Below are positions 35,535 to 44,635 of a stretch of 64,000 nt of DNA, piece after piece; the first letter of the stretch is position 1; the number at the start of each line of letters is the position of its first letter. Source of the DNA: an uncultured Lachnospiraceae bacterium (GTDB taxonomy: Bacteria; Bacillota; Clostridia; Lachnospirales; Lachnospiraceae); contig CAKRHP010000004.1 of assembly GCA_934339135.1 (NCBI GenBank), forward strand, positions 130,842 through 194,841. The letters run 5' to 3'. A program made the position numbers and the translations under genes. The notes beneath the pieces were generated by a model. It was not told the DNA's origin and did not search any database. It was given only the letters and a program-made list of their open reading frames with translations.

Positions 35535-36293
35535 ATGAATATACTCAACATTCAGGAATGTGCCGACTTTTTTAGTAAATATTATCTAAAAACATTTTAT
35601 CTTGTTATCACATATAACGGAAAAAGTTTTATTCTGGTCGGCGAAAAAGGAAACTTTCCGCATCTTATGGGCATTCAAAAAAACACCTATCGATCTAATG
35701 GTTATAACAAACCGCAATTTCTTTTTAATGACATTATATCCAAAAAAGCAATCAATCCTGCCATTATTCCTCATAACATTTCAAACAACTCGAAAATGTA
35801 CAAAAAAGTACTAAATTTCACGAAAAGCACAAATCTTTTTTGGAAGAATACCGGACCACTTACCGTCAATTACAATCCCACCCTTAGCAATACAAAACTA
35901 TCTAATGTCGATATCCTATTAACAGACATTAACACAGGATATATGCTTGGCTGGGTGTCGAATAAAAAAGTCCCCATTAACGAAAGTATTCGGATTGAAA
36001 AATATTGTATTTGTTCCTGGATAGATGAAAGCTCCGGTACCTCCAAAAAGAAAGAAAAATATCTTCCAAATCAAAATATTGAATTAATTCGATATGTCTT
36101 TGCATTTGATGAAAATTCCAAACTTATAAAAAAAAAAGAATATATCTATGATTACACGCAAAAGCAGAACATCTTAATCTCCTGTGAACGTAACAACTGC
36201 AATCTCTTAATTGATACAAGAAATGCACACCATTATATCCAAATAGCCCGAAAAGAACATATCCATTCTAAAATTAACAATGTACAATACTAA
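35535..36293 (+). CDS. Possible PBECR4-like nuclease/toxin domain protein
   Basis: The 252 aa protein starts at 35535 (MNILNIQECADFFSKYYLK) after AAAAGGAG. The N-terminal ~100 residues (FYLVITYNGKSFILVGEKGN; NFPHLMGIQKNTYRSNGYN) resemble the PBECR4 group of phage-associated barnase/EndoU/RelE-like nucleases, in which a HL(L/M)G(I/L) motif contributes the active-site His. The remainder is Lys/Asn/Tyr-rich with a beta-rich middle (SNVDILLTDINTGYMLGWVS) and no known domain. Strong AT bias against its neighbours suggests transfer. An RNase/toxin role is inferred, not shown. Preceded by an unusual structured leader. Confidence 0.5.
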   Translation: MNILNIQECADFFSKYYLKTFYLVITYNGKSFILVGEKGNFPHLMGIQKNTYRSNGYNKPQFLFNDIISKKAINPAIIPHNISNNSKMYKKVLNFTKSTNLFWKNTGPLTVNYNPTLSNTKLSNVDILLTDINTGYMLGWVSNKKVPINESIRIEKYCICSWIDESSGTSKKKEKYLPNQNIELIRYVFAFDENSKLIKKKEYIYDYTQKQNILISCERNNCNLLIDTRNAHHYIQIARKEHIHSKINNVQY

Positions 36294-36308
36294 CTCCCTA
36301 TATACAAT

Positions 36309-36338
36309 TAAGGGCAGTTAGAAAACTAACTGCCCTTA
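36309..36338. terminator. Bidirectional terminator hairpin
   Basis: A perfect 13 bp stem TAAGGGCAGTTAG/CTAACTGCCCTTA with an AAAA loop separates convergent genes. The U-tract is poor on the plus side and absent to modest on the minus side. Confidence 0.75.
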
Positions 36339-36392
36339 GTAGTATTATTTGTTTCCCTGTAACCCTGATTTTATCAGTAATTGATCACCCTT

Positions 36393-38900
36393 CTATTCCA
36401 CCCCTTTGATCCGTTCCACCACGGTTCCCTGTCGTTCCAGCACCTTCCATGTTACCACCGGAATTGCAATGCAGACCACAAAGCTGATGGCCGCTGCCAA
36501 CAGAAGCGGTACAACCGGCACCAAAAACGAAACGCCCCGGTAATTCATCGTCTGATAGATCAGATAGACGATTCCCATTCCTGCTGTCAGCGTAAGCCCC
36601 CATGCTCCTCCTGCATAAAGAGCTCCTTCCCGGATCAGCATTCCCATGAGCTGACGGTCAGTCATGCCGACACTTTCCATTACCGACAGCTCCGTCATCC
36701 GGCTCTGCACGTTTACCACAAACGTATTCATATAGTTCATGATCCCAATAAACGCAAGAATCAATACAATACCCATTCCGATCTGAGGCATGTTGCCCTG
36801 TGCCTTTCGCATTTCGTCTGCCTCCTCGATCTTGGATTCCCAGGAAAAGTCCCTTGCATTGGCATCCTTCTTCAAAAGTGACAAAACCGCCTTCTCCGTC
36901 CCACGGTCATACTCCTTCTTATAACAGATCCCCGCTTTCAGAATAAATGCTTCCTCGTCAAACGACTTCACCACCTGATCGCTGACAATGAGTGTTGGCG
37001 GATATCCAAGAAGTGCCGTGTAATAGGAGTCATCCGTTACACCTGCCACCGTAAAGCTTTTACTCTTTTTGCTATTCCGATAGAGCGCACATGTCACTTT
37101 TTTGCCCACGAGATCCTTATCGGCAAGCTCCAGTCCATTCCGGTAAACAATACACGCTTTTCCTGTAATGAAATCCTTTTTGGATATAGGCGTTTCAAAC
37201 GTCTGATTCAGACGATCAAATTCCTGTTCGTCTATGCCGAGCAGACTGGTTCCAAAGTTTTCAGGATGCTCCCGGTACTCCTTTCGCTCCTTTTCATAAG
37301 GTATGCTCATCCATTTTTCATAAAATTCCTTCATCCACGATTCCATGAAATCCGGTTCCCATGGAATGGTAATCTCCGAAAATAACACTGCATGCATCTC
37401 GGCAACGTCTTTCCGGCTGCGGATCGACTTCACCAGGGCGCTGCTAAAAATATCTTTCCGGTCCTTTGCCTTTTCCTTGGTGCCTGTATCGTTTTGGATA
37501 ACGAGATCTGTGTCCATGTTATTGGACACAATCGTGCGCGCAGCCTGGCCATCCAGCATTGTGACAACACAAAGATACACCGACAGGCTCATTGCCAGAG
37601 ACAAAAGAACCATCACAGTCCGTTTTTTATCCTTCACAAACTGCTCCCAGGAAATCCGTGTGATGACATTTCCCCGCGTTGCTTTTCTGTCTCTCCTCGT
37701 TCCCGATGACGGACGGTATCCCAGTGCTTCCAGCGGAGAAATCTTTGCCGCCTTTCGCACCGGCTTCCAGCCCGCCAGACCGATCGTAAGCCCCGCCAGC
37801 AATATGGTTACCGCCAAAACCGCCGGGTGAAACTGTACACCGATTGCATCCACATACCCTTTCCGTATTCCGAGACTCTTTACGATAACCGGAATCAGAA
37901 AAAACGAAACAAACGCTCCCGTCACACAGCCACTTCCAATGCCTGCAGATCCTACCAGCAGCAGCTGTTCTTTCAGCATACCCTTGATCTGCCGCTCCGT
38001 CATGCCGATGGTCTGAAGCAGTCCATAATGCCGCACTCTGCCTGCCACAGAAAGATACATAATATTGTAGATCAGCAAATAAGCACACAGACAGGTAATG
38101 ATACTCAGCCCGATAAGTCCTTCAAGGATCTTAACGGATTCCCCCAGATCTGAGACAAAGAAAAGAGACTGCTGTTTCCCCAGTTTCATACTCTTTATAA
38201 ATGCATTCTGCGTTTTCTTTGTCATCAGTCTCTGACGAAAGCTTAAAAAATATCTTCCGGATGCAGCATCGGAACGCTTCCATCCCGACTGCTCATAAAA
38301 CGCTTTAGACATATAGAACATCTTCTTCGTTCCGTAACCATCCCATATCCCGCTGATCCGAAAGGTTCCCTTCTGTAAACCATCATACTCTCCATAAGTC
38401 ACGGTAATAGAGTCACCGACCTTAAGTTCTCCGTAACCGCATCCCTCTAATGCCTCTTTCGTCACCATGATCTCATCTTCCGCAACCGGATATTTTCCCT
38501 CGAGCTTCTCCCTTGCCGGTTTCATCATTTTCGACCAGTAATTTTCATCTGCCCAGCCAAGTCCGACATTTGGCGTATTATCGCGGTCCGTTTTCTCGAC
38601 CCAGCCGCAAAGACCAAGAAAGCCGGTCAGCGTAATATCCGGATTCTTCCCGCACTTCTGCGCCTGTTCCCCTGTTACACCATACATGATCGCATCAAAC
38701 TCCGCCCCGGACAGCCGGATATTTTGAATCTTCTGCAGTTTAAAATAAGTGACACCTACCGTAAAGATTGTAAATATCATAAAGGAGGAAAGAAAAATGG
38801 CCAGAAATAACGTCACAGTCCTCCTTTTGCCTGTCTTCAATGAATGACGTGCCATTCTCTTAACAACGGCATTGTTGGGATTCTTAAGCATCTGCATCAC
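36393..38900 (-). CDS. FtsX-like ABC transporter permease (two FtsX domains)
   Basis: The 835 aa protein has an N-terminal membrane helix (TLFLAIFLSSFMIFTIFTVG), a large extracellular domain, and two FtsX blocks of three helices each. They lie at about 255-390 (ICLCAYLLIYNIMYLSV; LLQTIGMTERQIKGMLKEQ) and about 700-825 (ILAFIGIMNYMNTFVVNVQSR; LSVMESVGMTDRQLMGMLIRE). The pattern matches MacB/Bce-like export or peptide-resistance transporters. Its 5' end overlaps the ATPase gene by 17 bp. Either ATG at 38900 or 38891 may start it. Confidence 0.92.
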   Translation of the reverse strand: MMQMLKNPNNAVVKRMARHSLKTGKRRTVTLFLAIFLSSFMIFTIFTVGVTYFKLQKIQNIRLSGAEFDAIMYGVTGEQAQKCGKNPDITLTGFLGLCGWVEKTDRDNTPNVGLGWADENYWSKMMKPAREKLEGKYPVAEDEIMVTKEALEGCGYGELKVGDSITVTYGEYDGLQKGTFRISGIWDGYGTKKMFYMSKAFYEQSGWKRSDAASGRYFLSFRQRLMTKKTQNAFIKSMKLGKQQSLFFVSDLGESVKILEGLIGLSIITCLCAYLLIYNIMYLSVAGRVRHYGLLQTIGMTERQIKGMLKEQLLLVGSAGIGSGCVTGAFVSFFLIPVIVKSLGIRKGYVDAIGVQFHPAVLAVTILLAGLTIGLAGWKPVRKAAKISPLEALGYRPSSGTRRDRKATRGNVITRISWEQFVKDKKRTVMVLLSLAMSLSVYLCVVTMLDGQAARTIVSNNMDTDLVIQNDTGTKEKAKDRKDIFSSALVKSIRSRKDVAEMHAVLFSEITIPWEPDFMESWMKEFYEKWMSIPYEKERKEYREHPENFGTSLLGIDEQEFDRLNQTFETPISKKDFITGKACIVYRNGLELADKDLVGKKVTCALYRNSKKSKSFTVAGVTDDSYYTALLGYPPTLIVSDQVVKSFDEEAFILKAGICYKKEYDRGTEKAVLSLLKKDANARDFSWESKIEEADEMRKAQGNMPQIGMGIVLILAFIGIMNYMNTFVVNVQSRMTELSVMESVGMTDRQLMGMLIREGALYAGGAWGLTLTAGMGIVYLIYQTMNYRGVSFLVPVVPLLLAAAISFVVCIAIPVVTWKVLERQGTVVERIKGVE

Positions 38901-39585
38901 TTCCCTTCCGGGTATCCTCTACGATCCTGCCGTCCTCAATATGAACAATGCGGTCAGCAAGCTGGGCAATATCCCGGTCGTGTGTGATCAGGATCAATGT
39001 CTGACAAAACTGCTTTGCCGCCATCTTTAAAAGTCCCAGCACATCATGGCTGGTGGCACTGTCCAGATTGCCGGTGGGCTCATCTGCCAGAATAATTGCA
39101 GGCTTCGCCGCAAGTGCTCTGGCAATTGCGGCTCTCTGCTGCTGCCCTCCCGACAGATTTCCCGGCAAAGTGTCCATTTTTTCGGACAGGCCTAATAACT
39201 CCAGTATTTCTTTGACATACTCCCGATCCACATGTCTGCCGTCCAGCTCCACCGGCAGGATTACATTTTCATACACGCTCAGATCCGGCACCAGATTATA
39301 ATTCTGAAAAATAAAACCAATATTTCTTCGCCGGAAAATAGCAAGCTGCTCCTTCTTTAATCCCAAAAGCGCCTTGCCATCTACCACAACTTCTCCCGAA
39401 GTGGGGATATCAAGACCACCCAGCATATGAAGCAGTGTGCTTTTGCCTGATCCGCTCTTTCCGATAATGGCCACAAATTCATGCTCCTTCACACAAAAAT
39501 CAACGCCATCCAAAGCTTTTACCGTATTGTTTCCCATTTCATAATATTTCTTGAGATTTTTCGTCTCTACGATATACTTTTCCAT
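38884..39585 (-). CDS. ABC transporter ATP-binding protein (MacB/LolD-like)
   Basis: Start at 39585 (MEKYIVETKNLKKYYEMG) is chosen for GAGGAGG just upstream; 233 aa fits the family. Walker A GKSGSGKSTLLHMLGGLD (about 40), Q-loop FIFQNYNLVPDL, signature LSGGQQQRAAIARAL (about 140) and Walker B IILADEPTGNLD are all intact. NTVKALDGVDFCVKEHEFV is characteristic of MacB/LolD-type ATPases that drive mechanotransmission by FtsX permeases. It is the first gene of a pair with the permease, regulated presumably by the adjacent two-component system. Confidence 0.94.
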   Translation of the reverse strand: MEKYIVETKNLKKYYEMGNNTVKALDGVDFCVKEHEFVAIIGKSGSGKSTLLHMLGGLDIPTSGEVVVDGKALLGLKKEQLAIFRRRNIGFIFQNYNLVPDLSVYENVILPVELDGRHVDREYVKEILELLGLSEKMDTLPGNLSGGQQQRAAIARALAAKPAIILADEPTGNLDSATSHDVLGLLKMAAKQFCQTLILITHDRDIAQLADRIVHIEDGRIVEDTRKGSDADA

Positions 39586-39683
39586 GGTTTTTCCTCCTCT
39601 TTCAACAGATATAATGCCATGGATCACTCCGGTGCCATGCAATTTCCGGAATCTTGCAAGCATCCCCAATCCCTGACTCTTAC

Positions 39684-39727
39684 ATCATATCATTGAAAAA
39701 TCACAAACCGGTCTCAATGAAAAATCA
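39684..39727 (-). promoter_or_regulatory. Possible response-regulator boxes and promoter of the ABC operon
   Basis: Between the kinase stop (39746) and the ABC ATPase start, TGAAAAATCA occurs twice in direct orientation (39694-39703 and 39718-39727; 24 bp apart). A minus-strand -10-like TATGAT is at 39684-39689. Direct repeats just upstream of a -10 with no good -35 suit activation by an OmpR-type regulator. Confidence 0.4.
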
Positions 39728-39745
39728 TCACAAAATTGTGACTTT

Positions 39746-40666
39746 TTATACAGGAAGATACAACCGGAAGCAGGCTCCCTTCCCTGCCTCTGACCGCACC
39801 TCAATGTAGCCCTTCTGTAATTCAATAATCCTTCTGGCAAGATATAGTCCGATTCCCACACCGGGTTTATCGTGAACCTCCGGTTCCCGGTAAAATCTCG
39901 TAAAAATCTGTGCCTGCCGTTCCACGGCAATTCCTTTTCCCGTATCCGCAATGGCAATCTGCCAGAATATCTCCTGTCTCTCCACGGAAAGATGAATCTG
40001 CCCACTGGATTCCGTATACTTCACTGCATTGTCCAATATATTGGACACCGCCTCCTGCGTCCATTTTCCGTCATGAGGCACCATCATTCCATCCGGACAA
40101 TCCACAAACAGATCAATCTCCTTGGCCGCTGCCGCCGGAACCACATCCGCAACAGCCCGGCGGATCGTCTCTGCCAGATCCTGCTTTTCCTGCCGGATCT
40201 GCAAAATCCCTGTCTCCAGCCGGGACATTTTTACCATACTCTGCATCAGAAAATCCATTTTTTCCGTCTGTTCGCACAGCTTTGCCAGAAATCCGGCTCC
40301 CTCCTCAGAAAGTGTTTCCTCCTCCAGCAGCTCCAGATAAAGCTTCATATTGGCCAGAGGCGTCCGTGTCTGATGGGAAATGTCCGAGATCAGTCCCTTG
40401 ACCGTCTCCTTCTCCCGAAGACTTTCTTCCTGCTTTCTTTGAAAGACATGCTCTGCCTTTGCAAGCTGTGTCTCTGTGCGATCCCAGAGACTGTCCATCA
40501 GCTCTCCCTGCCGCTTCCATTCCTTTCCGGTTACAATGGCGTCCAGTGCCTGCTCCACCTTCCCGGCAAACTGCACCACCTCTTTACGTAAACAGTAGTT
40601 TCTCCACAAAAGCACCACTACCGCAATTCCCAAAGCCATCATTCCGATTCCAATTATCCAATCCAT
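39746..40666 (-). CDS. Sensor histidine kinase
   Basis: The 306 aa protein has a single N-terminal membrane segment (WIIGIGMMALGIAVVVLLW) with almost no external loop, then HisKA at about 85-150 (LISDISHQTRTPLANMKLYL, phospho-His in SHQTRTPL) and HATPase_c at about 190-303 (N-box AVSNILDNAVKYT, G1 IADTGKGIA, G2 GVGIGLYLAR). Such kinases without a sensing loop often detect flux through their cognate ABC transporter (Bce-like), in line with the adjacent FtsX permease. It overlaps the response regulator gene by 13 bp. Confidence 0.93.
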   Translation of the reverse strand: MDWIIGIGMMALGIAVVVLLWRNYCLRKEVVQFAGKVEQALDAIVTGKEWKRQGELMDSLWDRTETQLAKAEHVFQRKQEESLREKETVKGLISDISHQTRTPLANMKLYLELLEEETLSEEGAGFLAKLCEQTEKMDFLMQSMVKMSRLETGILQIRQEKQDLAETIRRAVADVVPAAAAKEIDLFVDCPDGMMVPHDGKWTQEAVSNILDNAVKYTESSGQIHLSVERQEIFWQIAIADTGKGIAVERQAQIFTRFYREPEVHDKPGVGIGLYLARRIIELQKGYIEVRSEAGKGACFRLYLPV

Positions 40667-41322
40667 TGATATCCTACTCCATATACATTAGAAATATATT
40701 TATGCTCCGCATCCTCCAGCTTCTGCCGCAATCGGTTTACATTTACTGCCAGAGCGTGTTTATCCACAAACTGACCGCCACTGTCCCATAAACGGTCCAG
40801 CATCACCTCGTAAGTCAAAAGCTGCCCCCGGTTTGAAAGAAACAGACGCAGCATCCGGACCTCTGTCGGCGTCACGCCGCACTCTCCGCCATCCACATAC
40901 AGTCTTGCCTGCTCCAGATCCATCCTCAGATGATCATCCTGAAACGCCAGACTGCCCGCCGGTGTCAGCCTCTTTAAAACCACATCCAGCTTCTTCAACA
41001 AAATCTTCATAGAAAAAGGCTTCGTCACATAATCCTCTGCTCCCGACTCATATCCCTCCAGCGCATCCTCCTCCAGATCCCTTGCCGTCAGATAGATCAC
41101 CGGCACCTCTCTCTGCGCCTTTGCCCAACGGCAAAACGTGTAGCCCTCGCCATCCGGCAGATTCACATCCAGCAGCACCAGACAAATCTTTTCCCGGACA
41201 AATATTCTCTCCGCCTCCCGGATACAGTCTGCACGAAGCACGCCATATCCTGCTTTTTTCAGAGCATAACCGATCGTCTGATTTAAGTCCGGATCATCCT
41301 CTATGATCAAAATATTCTGCAT
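40654..41322 (-). CDS. OmpR/PhoB-family response regulator
   Basis: Start at 41322 (MQNILIIEDDPDLNQT) after AAAGGAGG gives 222 aa. The receiver domain has the acidic pair EDD (8-10), phospho-acceptor Asp in LVLLDVNLPDGEG (about 51) and Lys in DYVTKPFS (about 101). The C-terminal winged helix (about 130-220) includes VTPTEVRMLRLFLSNRGQLL and VNRLRQKLED. First gene of the regulator/kinase/ABC set; likely activates the transporter genes through boxes near 39694-39727. Confidence 0.95.
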   Translation of the reverse strand: MQNILIIEDDPDLNQTIGYALKKAGYGVLRADCIREAERIFVREKICLVLLDVNLPDGEGYTFCRWAKAQREVPVIYLTARDLEEDALEGYESGAEDYVTKPFSMKILLKKLDVVLKRLTPAGSLAFQDDHLRMDLEQARLYVDGGECGVTPTEVRMLRLFLSNRGQLLTYEVMLDRLWDSGGQFVDKHALAVNVNRLRQKLEDAEHKYISNVYGVGYQWIG

Positions 41323-41375
41323 GACTTTCCTCCTTTTTGCACATTGTACCACGGAAAGGATATAAAAAGAGAAAA

Positions 41376-41413
41376 AAAGCAAACAATCTCAATATTGTGA
41401 GAATGTTTGCTTT
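41376..41413 (-). terminator. Intrinsic terminator after the GH53 gene
   Basis: Stem AAAGCAAACA-TCTC/GAGA-TGTTTGCTTT, followed on the minus strand by TTTTTTTC, 24 nt past the stop at 41437. Confidence 0.88.
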
Positions 41414-41436
41414 TATAGGATATATTACCTCTTTCC

Positions 41437-42534
41437 TCACCGGAAATCCCGGATTCTGCGCAGCGCCGGCAAAGAATTTCCGTCATAATCAAACAATGCC
41501 TGATTGGCCCATTCATTTCCTCCCGGTCCCTCCTCACCGGTATAACGAAGTGCCGCCTCCGTGGCCCATCCGCAGCCCGGCACCGGAATCCATGCCGGCT
41601 CCCAGTAGTAAAAGCCCAGACCGCCGGGAACAGACTTGATCCTGTGCATAATATCCTCCATAAAATCTGCCTGTCCCTTTGGAGTCATAGGATATTCCAG
41701 ATTTTCCACAAGCTCCGGTTTCGTTGCCATACCCTTTAACTTTTTGTCCGGATCACCCTCCCGGTCACGGTAATCCTCCATGGTAAATCCCATAGACACC
41801 TCCGCTACCACCAGCTCTTTCTGATAGCGTTTCGCCAAATCCCGCATATTGTATTCCAGCTGATCCAGCGTTCCATGCCAGAACGGATAATAGGAAAGAC
41901 CGATCACATCAAAATCCTCCCCACGCTCCATAAAATGATCAAACCATTCTACATACATTTCATTGAAGCCGCCATTATCCAGATGGATCATAATTTTCAC
42001 CTGATCATCCACCTCTCTGACACCACGGATTCCTGCATTAATATATTTTGCAAGCTGATCGAAATTAGGTTTCTGACCGGTCGGCCACAAAAGTCCGTTG
42101 GTAAGCTCGTTTCCCACCTGTACCATGGTTGGGGCAACACCGGCCTCCCGCAGTGCCGTCATTGTACTGACCGTATATTCGTACACTGCCTCTTCCAACC
42201 GCTCCGGTCCGTATCCCTGCCATGCCTTCGGCACAATCTGCTTACCCGGATCTGCCCAGAAATCACTGTAGTGATAATCCAGCAAAAATCCCATTCCTGA
42301 CGCTTTTGCCCGTTTTGCCATACAGATCGTCTTGTCCAGATCATTGGTTCCCGCACCATACGGATTCCCCTGTTCATCATAAGGATCATTCCAGAGACGC
42401 AGGCGGACAGAGTTTACTCCGTACCGCTTCAATATATCCAGAAGATCCGCTTCCTCCCCAAAATCATAATATTTTGCCCCACACGCTTCTTCCTCCAAAA
42501 GCGTAGAAATATCCATTCCCTTGATCATTTTCAT
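41437..42534 (-). CDS. GH53 arabinogalactan endo-beta-1,4-galactanase
   Basis: Start at 42534 (MKMIKGMDISTLLEEEACG) after GGAGAAGG gives 365 aa. GH53 signatures: YGVNSVRLRLWNDPYDEQGN (about 47), the acid/base Glu in VQVGNELTNGLLW (about 150) and the nucleophile Glu in KELVVAEVSMGF (about 255), on a TIM barrel. It cleaves beta-1,4-galactan side chains of pectin. No signal peptide is seen, so it acts inside the cell on imported oligosaccharides, consistent with a GH42 beta-galactosidase and galE remnant beside it. Confidence 0.94.
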   Translation of the reverse strand: MKMIKGMDISTLLEEEACGAKYYDFGEEADLLDILKRYGVNSVRLRLWNDPYDEQGNPYGAGTNDLDKTICMAKRAKASGMGFLLDYHYSDFWADPGKQIVPKAWQGYGPERLEEAVYEYTVSTMTALREAGVAPTMVQVGNELTNGLLWPTGQKPNFDQLAKYINAGIRGVREVDDQVKIMIHLDNGGFNEMYVEWFDHFMERGEDFDVIGLSYYPFWHGTLDQLEYNMRDLAKRYQKELVVAEVSMGFTMEDYRDREGDPDKKLKGMATKPELVENLEYPMTPKGQADFMEDIMHRIKSVPGGLGFYYWEPAWIPVPGCGWATEAALRYTGEEGPGGNEWANQALFDYDGNSLPALRRIRDFR

Positions 42535-42621
42535 AGTCTTTCCTTCTCCTTTCCATATCATAGATTTACAACACAGGGGAGCTTGTTCCCCTGCACAAAA
42601 TTTCAGATAATAACTCACAAA

Positions 42622-42655
42622 ACGACAGCCCTGTGTCTAAATACAGAGCTGCCGT
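42622..42655 (-). terminator. Intrinsic terminator after the GH42 remnant
   Basis: Minus-strand stem ACGGCAGC-CTGT/ACAG-GCTGTCGT with an 8 nt loop, followed by TTTTGTG; it separates the GH42 remnant from GH53. Confidence 0.75.
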
Positions 42656-42729
42656 CCGAGACGATACAATTATATTTAATACATTAGGTATTAAAATCTT
42701 TTTTGATAAAATTACGCTTTCCCTTTATA

Positions 42730-43242
42730 TTATCCCTGTTTTTCTTTTACTACCATCACACCATACGGTTCCAGCTTTACGGTACCGTCACAAATCTTCT
42801 GCGTCAGCAGATCTGTTCCATGGATTCCGTCTATCTGCTTTTCCTTTTCTTCCAGATTTAACAGGAATATATATCGTTCGCCTCCGGCTTCTCTTACATG
42901 ATATTCTACTCCTTCCGGAAGTTTTGGCAAGTCCAAACCACTCCGTGATACCATCTGCTCCAGAATACGCAGGTTTGCCTGTGATTCCATACGGGCTGCC
43001 ACATAATATACCGTTCCCGCTCCATAAGAATGCTCTGTCACCGCCGGCATTCCCTGATAAAAGTCCGCATCATACTGTCCCAATATTCGGACATCTTCCT
43101 GTACACGAAGAAGCTCTGCATAATCCCGCACCTGAGCTTTGCTTCCATCCCACAATGTTACCTGATTGCGATCCGTCGGATAAAAGGTATCAATTTCTTC
43201 ACTGATAACACCAAATACATCCTTTAAGCCATCTCCCGGAAA
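42730..43242 (-). pseudogene. C-terminal remnant of a GH42 beta-galactosidase
   Basis: The minus-strand frame ends at 42730 and is similar only to the trimerisation and C-terminal domains of GH42 enzymes: QFPGDGLKDVFGVISEEIDT, VRDYAELLRVQEDV, AGTVYYVAARMES, YIFLLNLEEKEK. Full-length enzymes are about 650-690 aa; about 170 aa remain and the catalytic TIM barrel is gone. Similarity stops at about 43240, where a plus-strand galE fragment begins. No plausible start with a ribosome site is present. Beta-galactosidase would have completed galactan breakdown with the GH53 enzyme. Confidence 0.8.
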
Positions 43243-43953
43243 TTGTGCGGCACCGAAATTCTTTTGGAAAGCATGGTGGCTCACCACATCGACAAAATTG
43301 TATTTTCCTCCACTGCCGCCACCTATGGCGAACCGGAATCTATTCCAATTTTAGAAACAGACCGCACACTGCCAACAAACTGTTACGGAGAGACAAAGCT
43401 TTCCATGGAAAAAATGTTTCGCTGGACCTCTCAGGCACATGATCTGCGTTTTGTTTCCCTGCGCTACTTTAACGCCTGCGGTGCCCATCCGGATGGCTGC
43501 ATCGGCGAAGCCCACGATCCCGAAACGCATCTGATCCCTCTGATCCTGCAGGTTCCAAATCATCAGCGGGATGCGATCTCCATTTTCGGCACCGATTACG
43601 AAACAAAAGACGGCACCTGTGTCCGGGACTACATCCATGTCAACGATCTTGCCCAGGCCCACATCCTCGCCCTGCATTATCTGCGTGACGGCGGCGAAAG
43701 CAATATTTTCAACCTTGGAAATGGTGTCGGTTTTACCGTCAAAGAAGTGATCGAGACGGCACGCAAAGTAACAGACCATCCAATTCCTGCCAGAGAAGAA
43801 CCCCGCCGCGCCGGAGACCCCTCCACATTGATCGTCTCCAGCGACAAAACCAAAAGTATTCTTGGCTGGAAACCTCAGTTTGATGATCTGGAAACCATCA
43901 TTTCAACCGCATGGAACTGGCACAAAAATCACCCACAGGGATATGAAAAATAG
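43243..43953 (+). pseudogene. galE: 5'-truncated UDP-glucose 4-epimerase (galE remnant)
   Basis: About 236 residues match the C-terminal two thirds of GalE (family ~338 aa): GTEILLESMVAHHIDKIVFS, SSTAATYGEP (catalytic Ser/Thr), NCYGETKLSMEK (YxxxK), RYFNACGAHPDG, GTCVRDYIHVNDLAQAH. The N-terminal GGAGYIGSH NAD-binding segment is absent; similarity begins at about GTEILL (43245). The frame opens with TTG and no ribosome site. Without the NAD-binding N-terminus it cannot be an active epimerase. Confidence 0.88.
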
Positions 43954-43967
43954 TTTTAAAACCGCAG

Positions 43968-44010
43968 AGGCTGTTACGGTAATGATCTTTCATCGTTACT
44001 GTAACAGCCT
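43968..44010 (+). terminator. Intrinsic terminator of the galE remnant
   Basis: Stem AGGCTGTTACGGTAATGA/TCGTTACTGTAACAGCCT with a TCTTTCA loop, then TCTTAT. Confidence 0.82.
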
Positions 44011-44037
44011 TCTTATATCACAAATTCACAATACTCC

Positions 44038-44154
44038 GGCAAAAGGTTCGAAAAAGCTCCGCTTTTCCTCACTCGCGGGCGCGTTCACATAGTAATTAGC
44101 CGATTACAAGGTGCAAGCACCAGTATCTGTCTAATTACTATATTCACTTTTGCC
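44038..44154. repeat. Nested palindromic intergenic element (MITE/REP-like)
   Basis: Three nested inverted repeats share one centre: outer GGCAAAAG (44038-44045)/CTTTTGCC (44147-44154), middle ATAGTAATTAG (44089-44099)/CTAATTACTAT (44131-44141), inner GTGC-AA-GCAC (44111-44120). The interior 44061-44085 is GC-rich. No ORF. The layout resembles small palindromic repeats spread in Clostridia genomes; whether it is multi-copy here cannot be told from one window. Confidence 0.5.
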
Positions 44155-44164
44155 TTCGCGCACA

Positions 44165-44635
44165 TTATATCATGCTCTCCTTTTTCGCTCCGACCGCAAC
44201 CATATTTACCACATTGGACAAAAACGCCATCGCAAGTACCATAACAAATGTCGCAATGTCCTTCCAGCTTTTCAGCGGCATTAATGCAATGATCGAAATC
44301 GCCAATATTGCGTTAATGATCAGAATAATAATCATCCTCTTCTCAAATTTCTTATAATCGCCCTCCAGCTCTCCAAGCACTTTCGTCACATTCTCATCTG
44401 CCACTTCCTTGAGCTCATCCATTTCCAAACGCTTCCCGGCCAGAATTTCATTGATACTGATCCCATAAATATCGCTGAGTAAGATCAACGATTCCACCGG
44501 CGGCATATAATTCCCCGTTTCCCATCGGGATACGGTCTTATTGGTCACACCGATCCGTTCGCCCAGCTGCTCCTGTGTCATATTGTTTTCTTTTCTCAGT
44601 TTCTTCAAAAAAGAGCCGACCATTTTTGTATCCAT
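44165..44635 (-). CDS. XRE-family regulator with two C-terminal membrane helices
   Basis: Start at 44635 (MDTKMVGSFLKKLRKENN) after AAAGGAGG gives 156 aa. The HTH_3 domain occupies residues 6-62 (MTQEQLGERIGVTNKTVSRW, ETGNYMPPVESLILLSDIYG). It is followed by a linker and two hydrophobic helices (IIILIINAILAISIIALMPL; FVMVLAMAFLSNVVNMVAVG). Membrane-tethered XRE regulators are common in Clostridia; the signal and target are unknown. Next to a palindromic element on its 3' side. Confidence 0.88.
   Translation of the reverse strand: MDTKMVGSFLKKLRKENNMTQEQLGERIGVTNKTVSRWETGNYMPPVESLILLSDIYGISINEILAGKRLEMDELKEVADENVTKVLGELEGDYKKFEKRMIIILIINAILAISIIALMPLKSWKDIATFVMVLAMAFLSNVVNMVAVGAKKESMI

Noticed and set aside
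44060..44085. Possible CRISPR-type repeats around 44.05 kb
   Set aside because: Only a single nested palindrome is present; there are no regularly spaced direct repeats.
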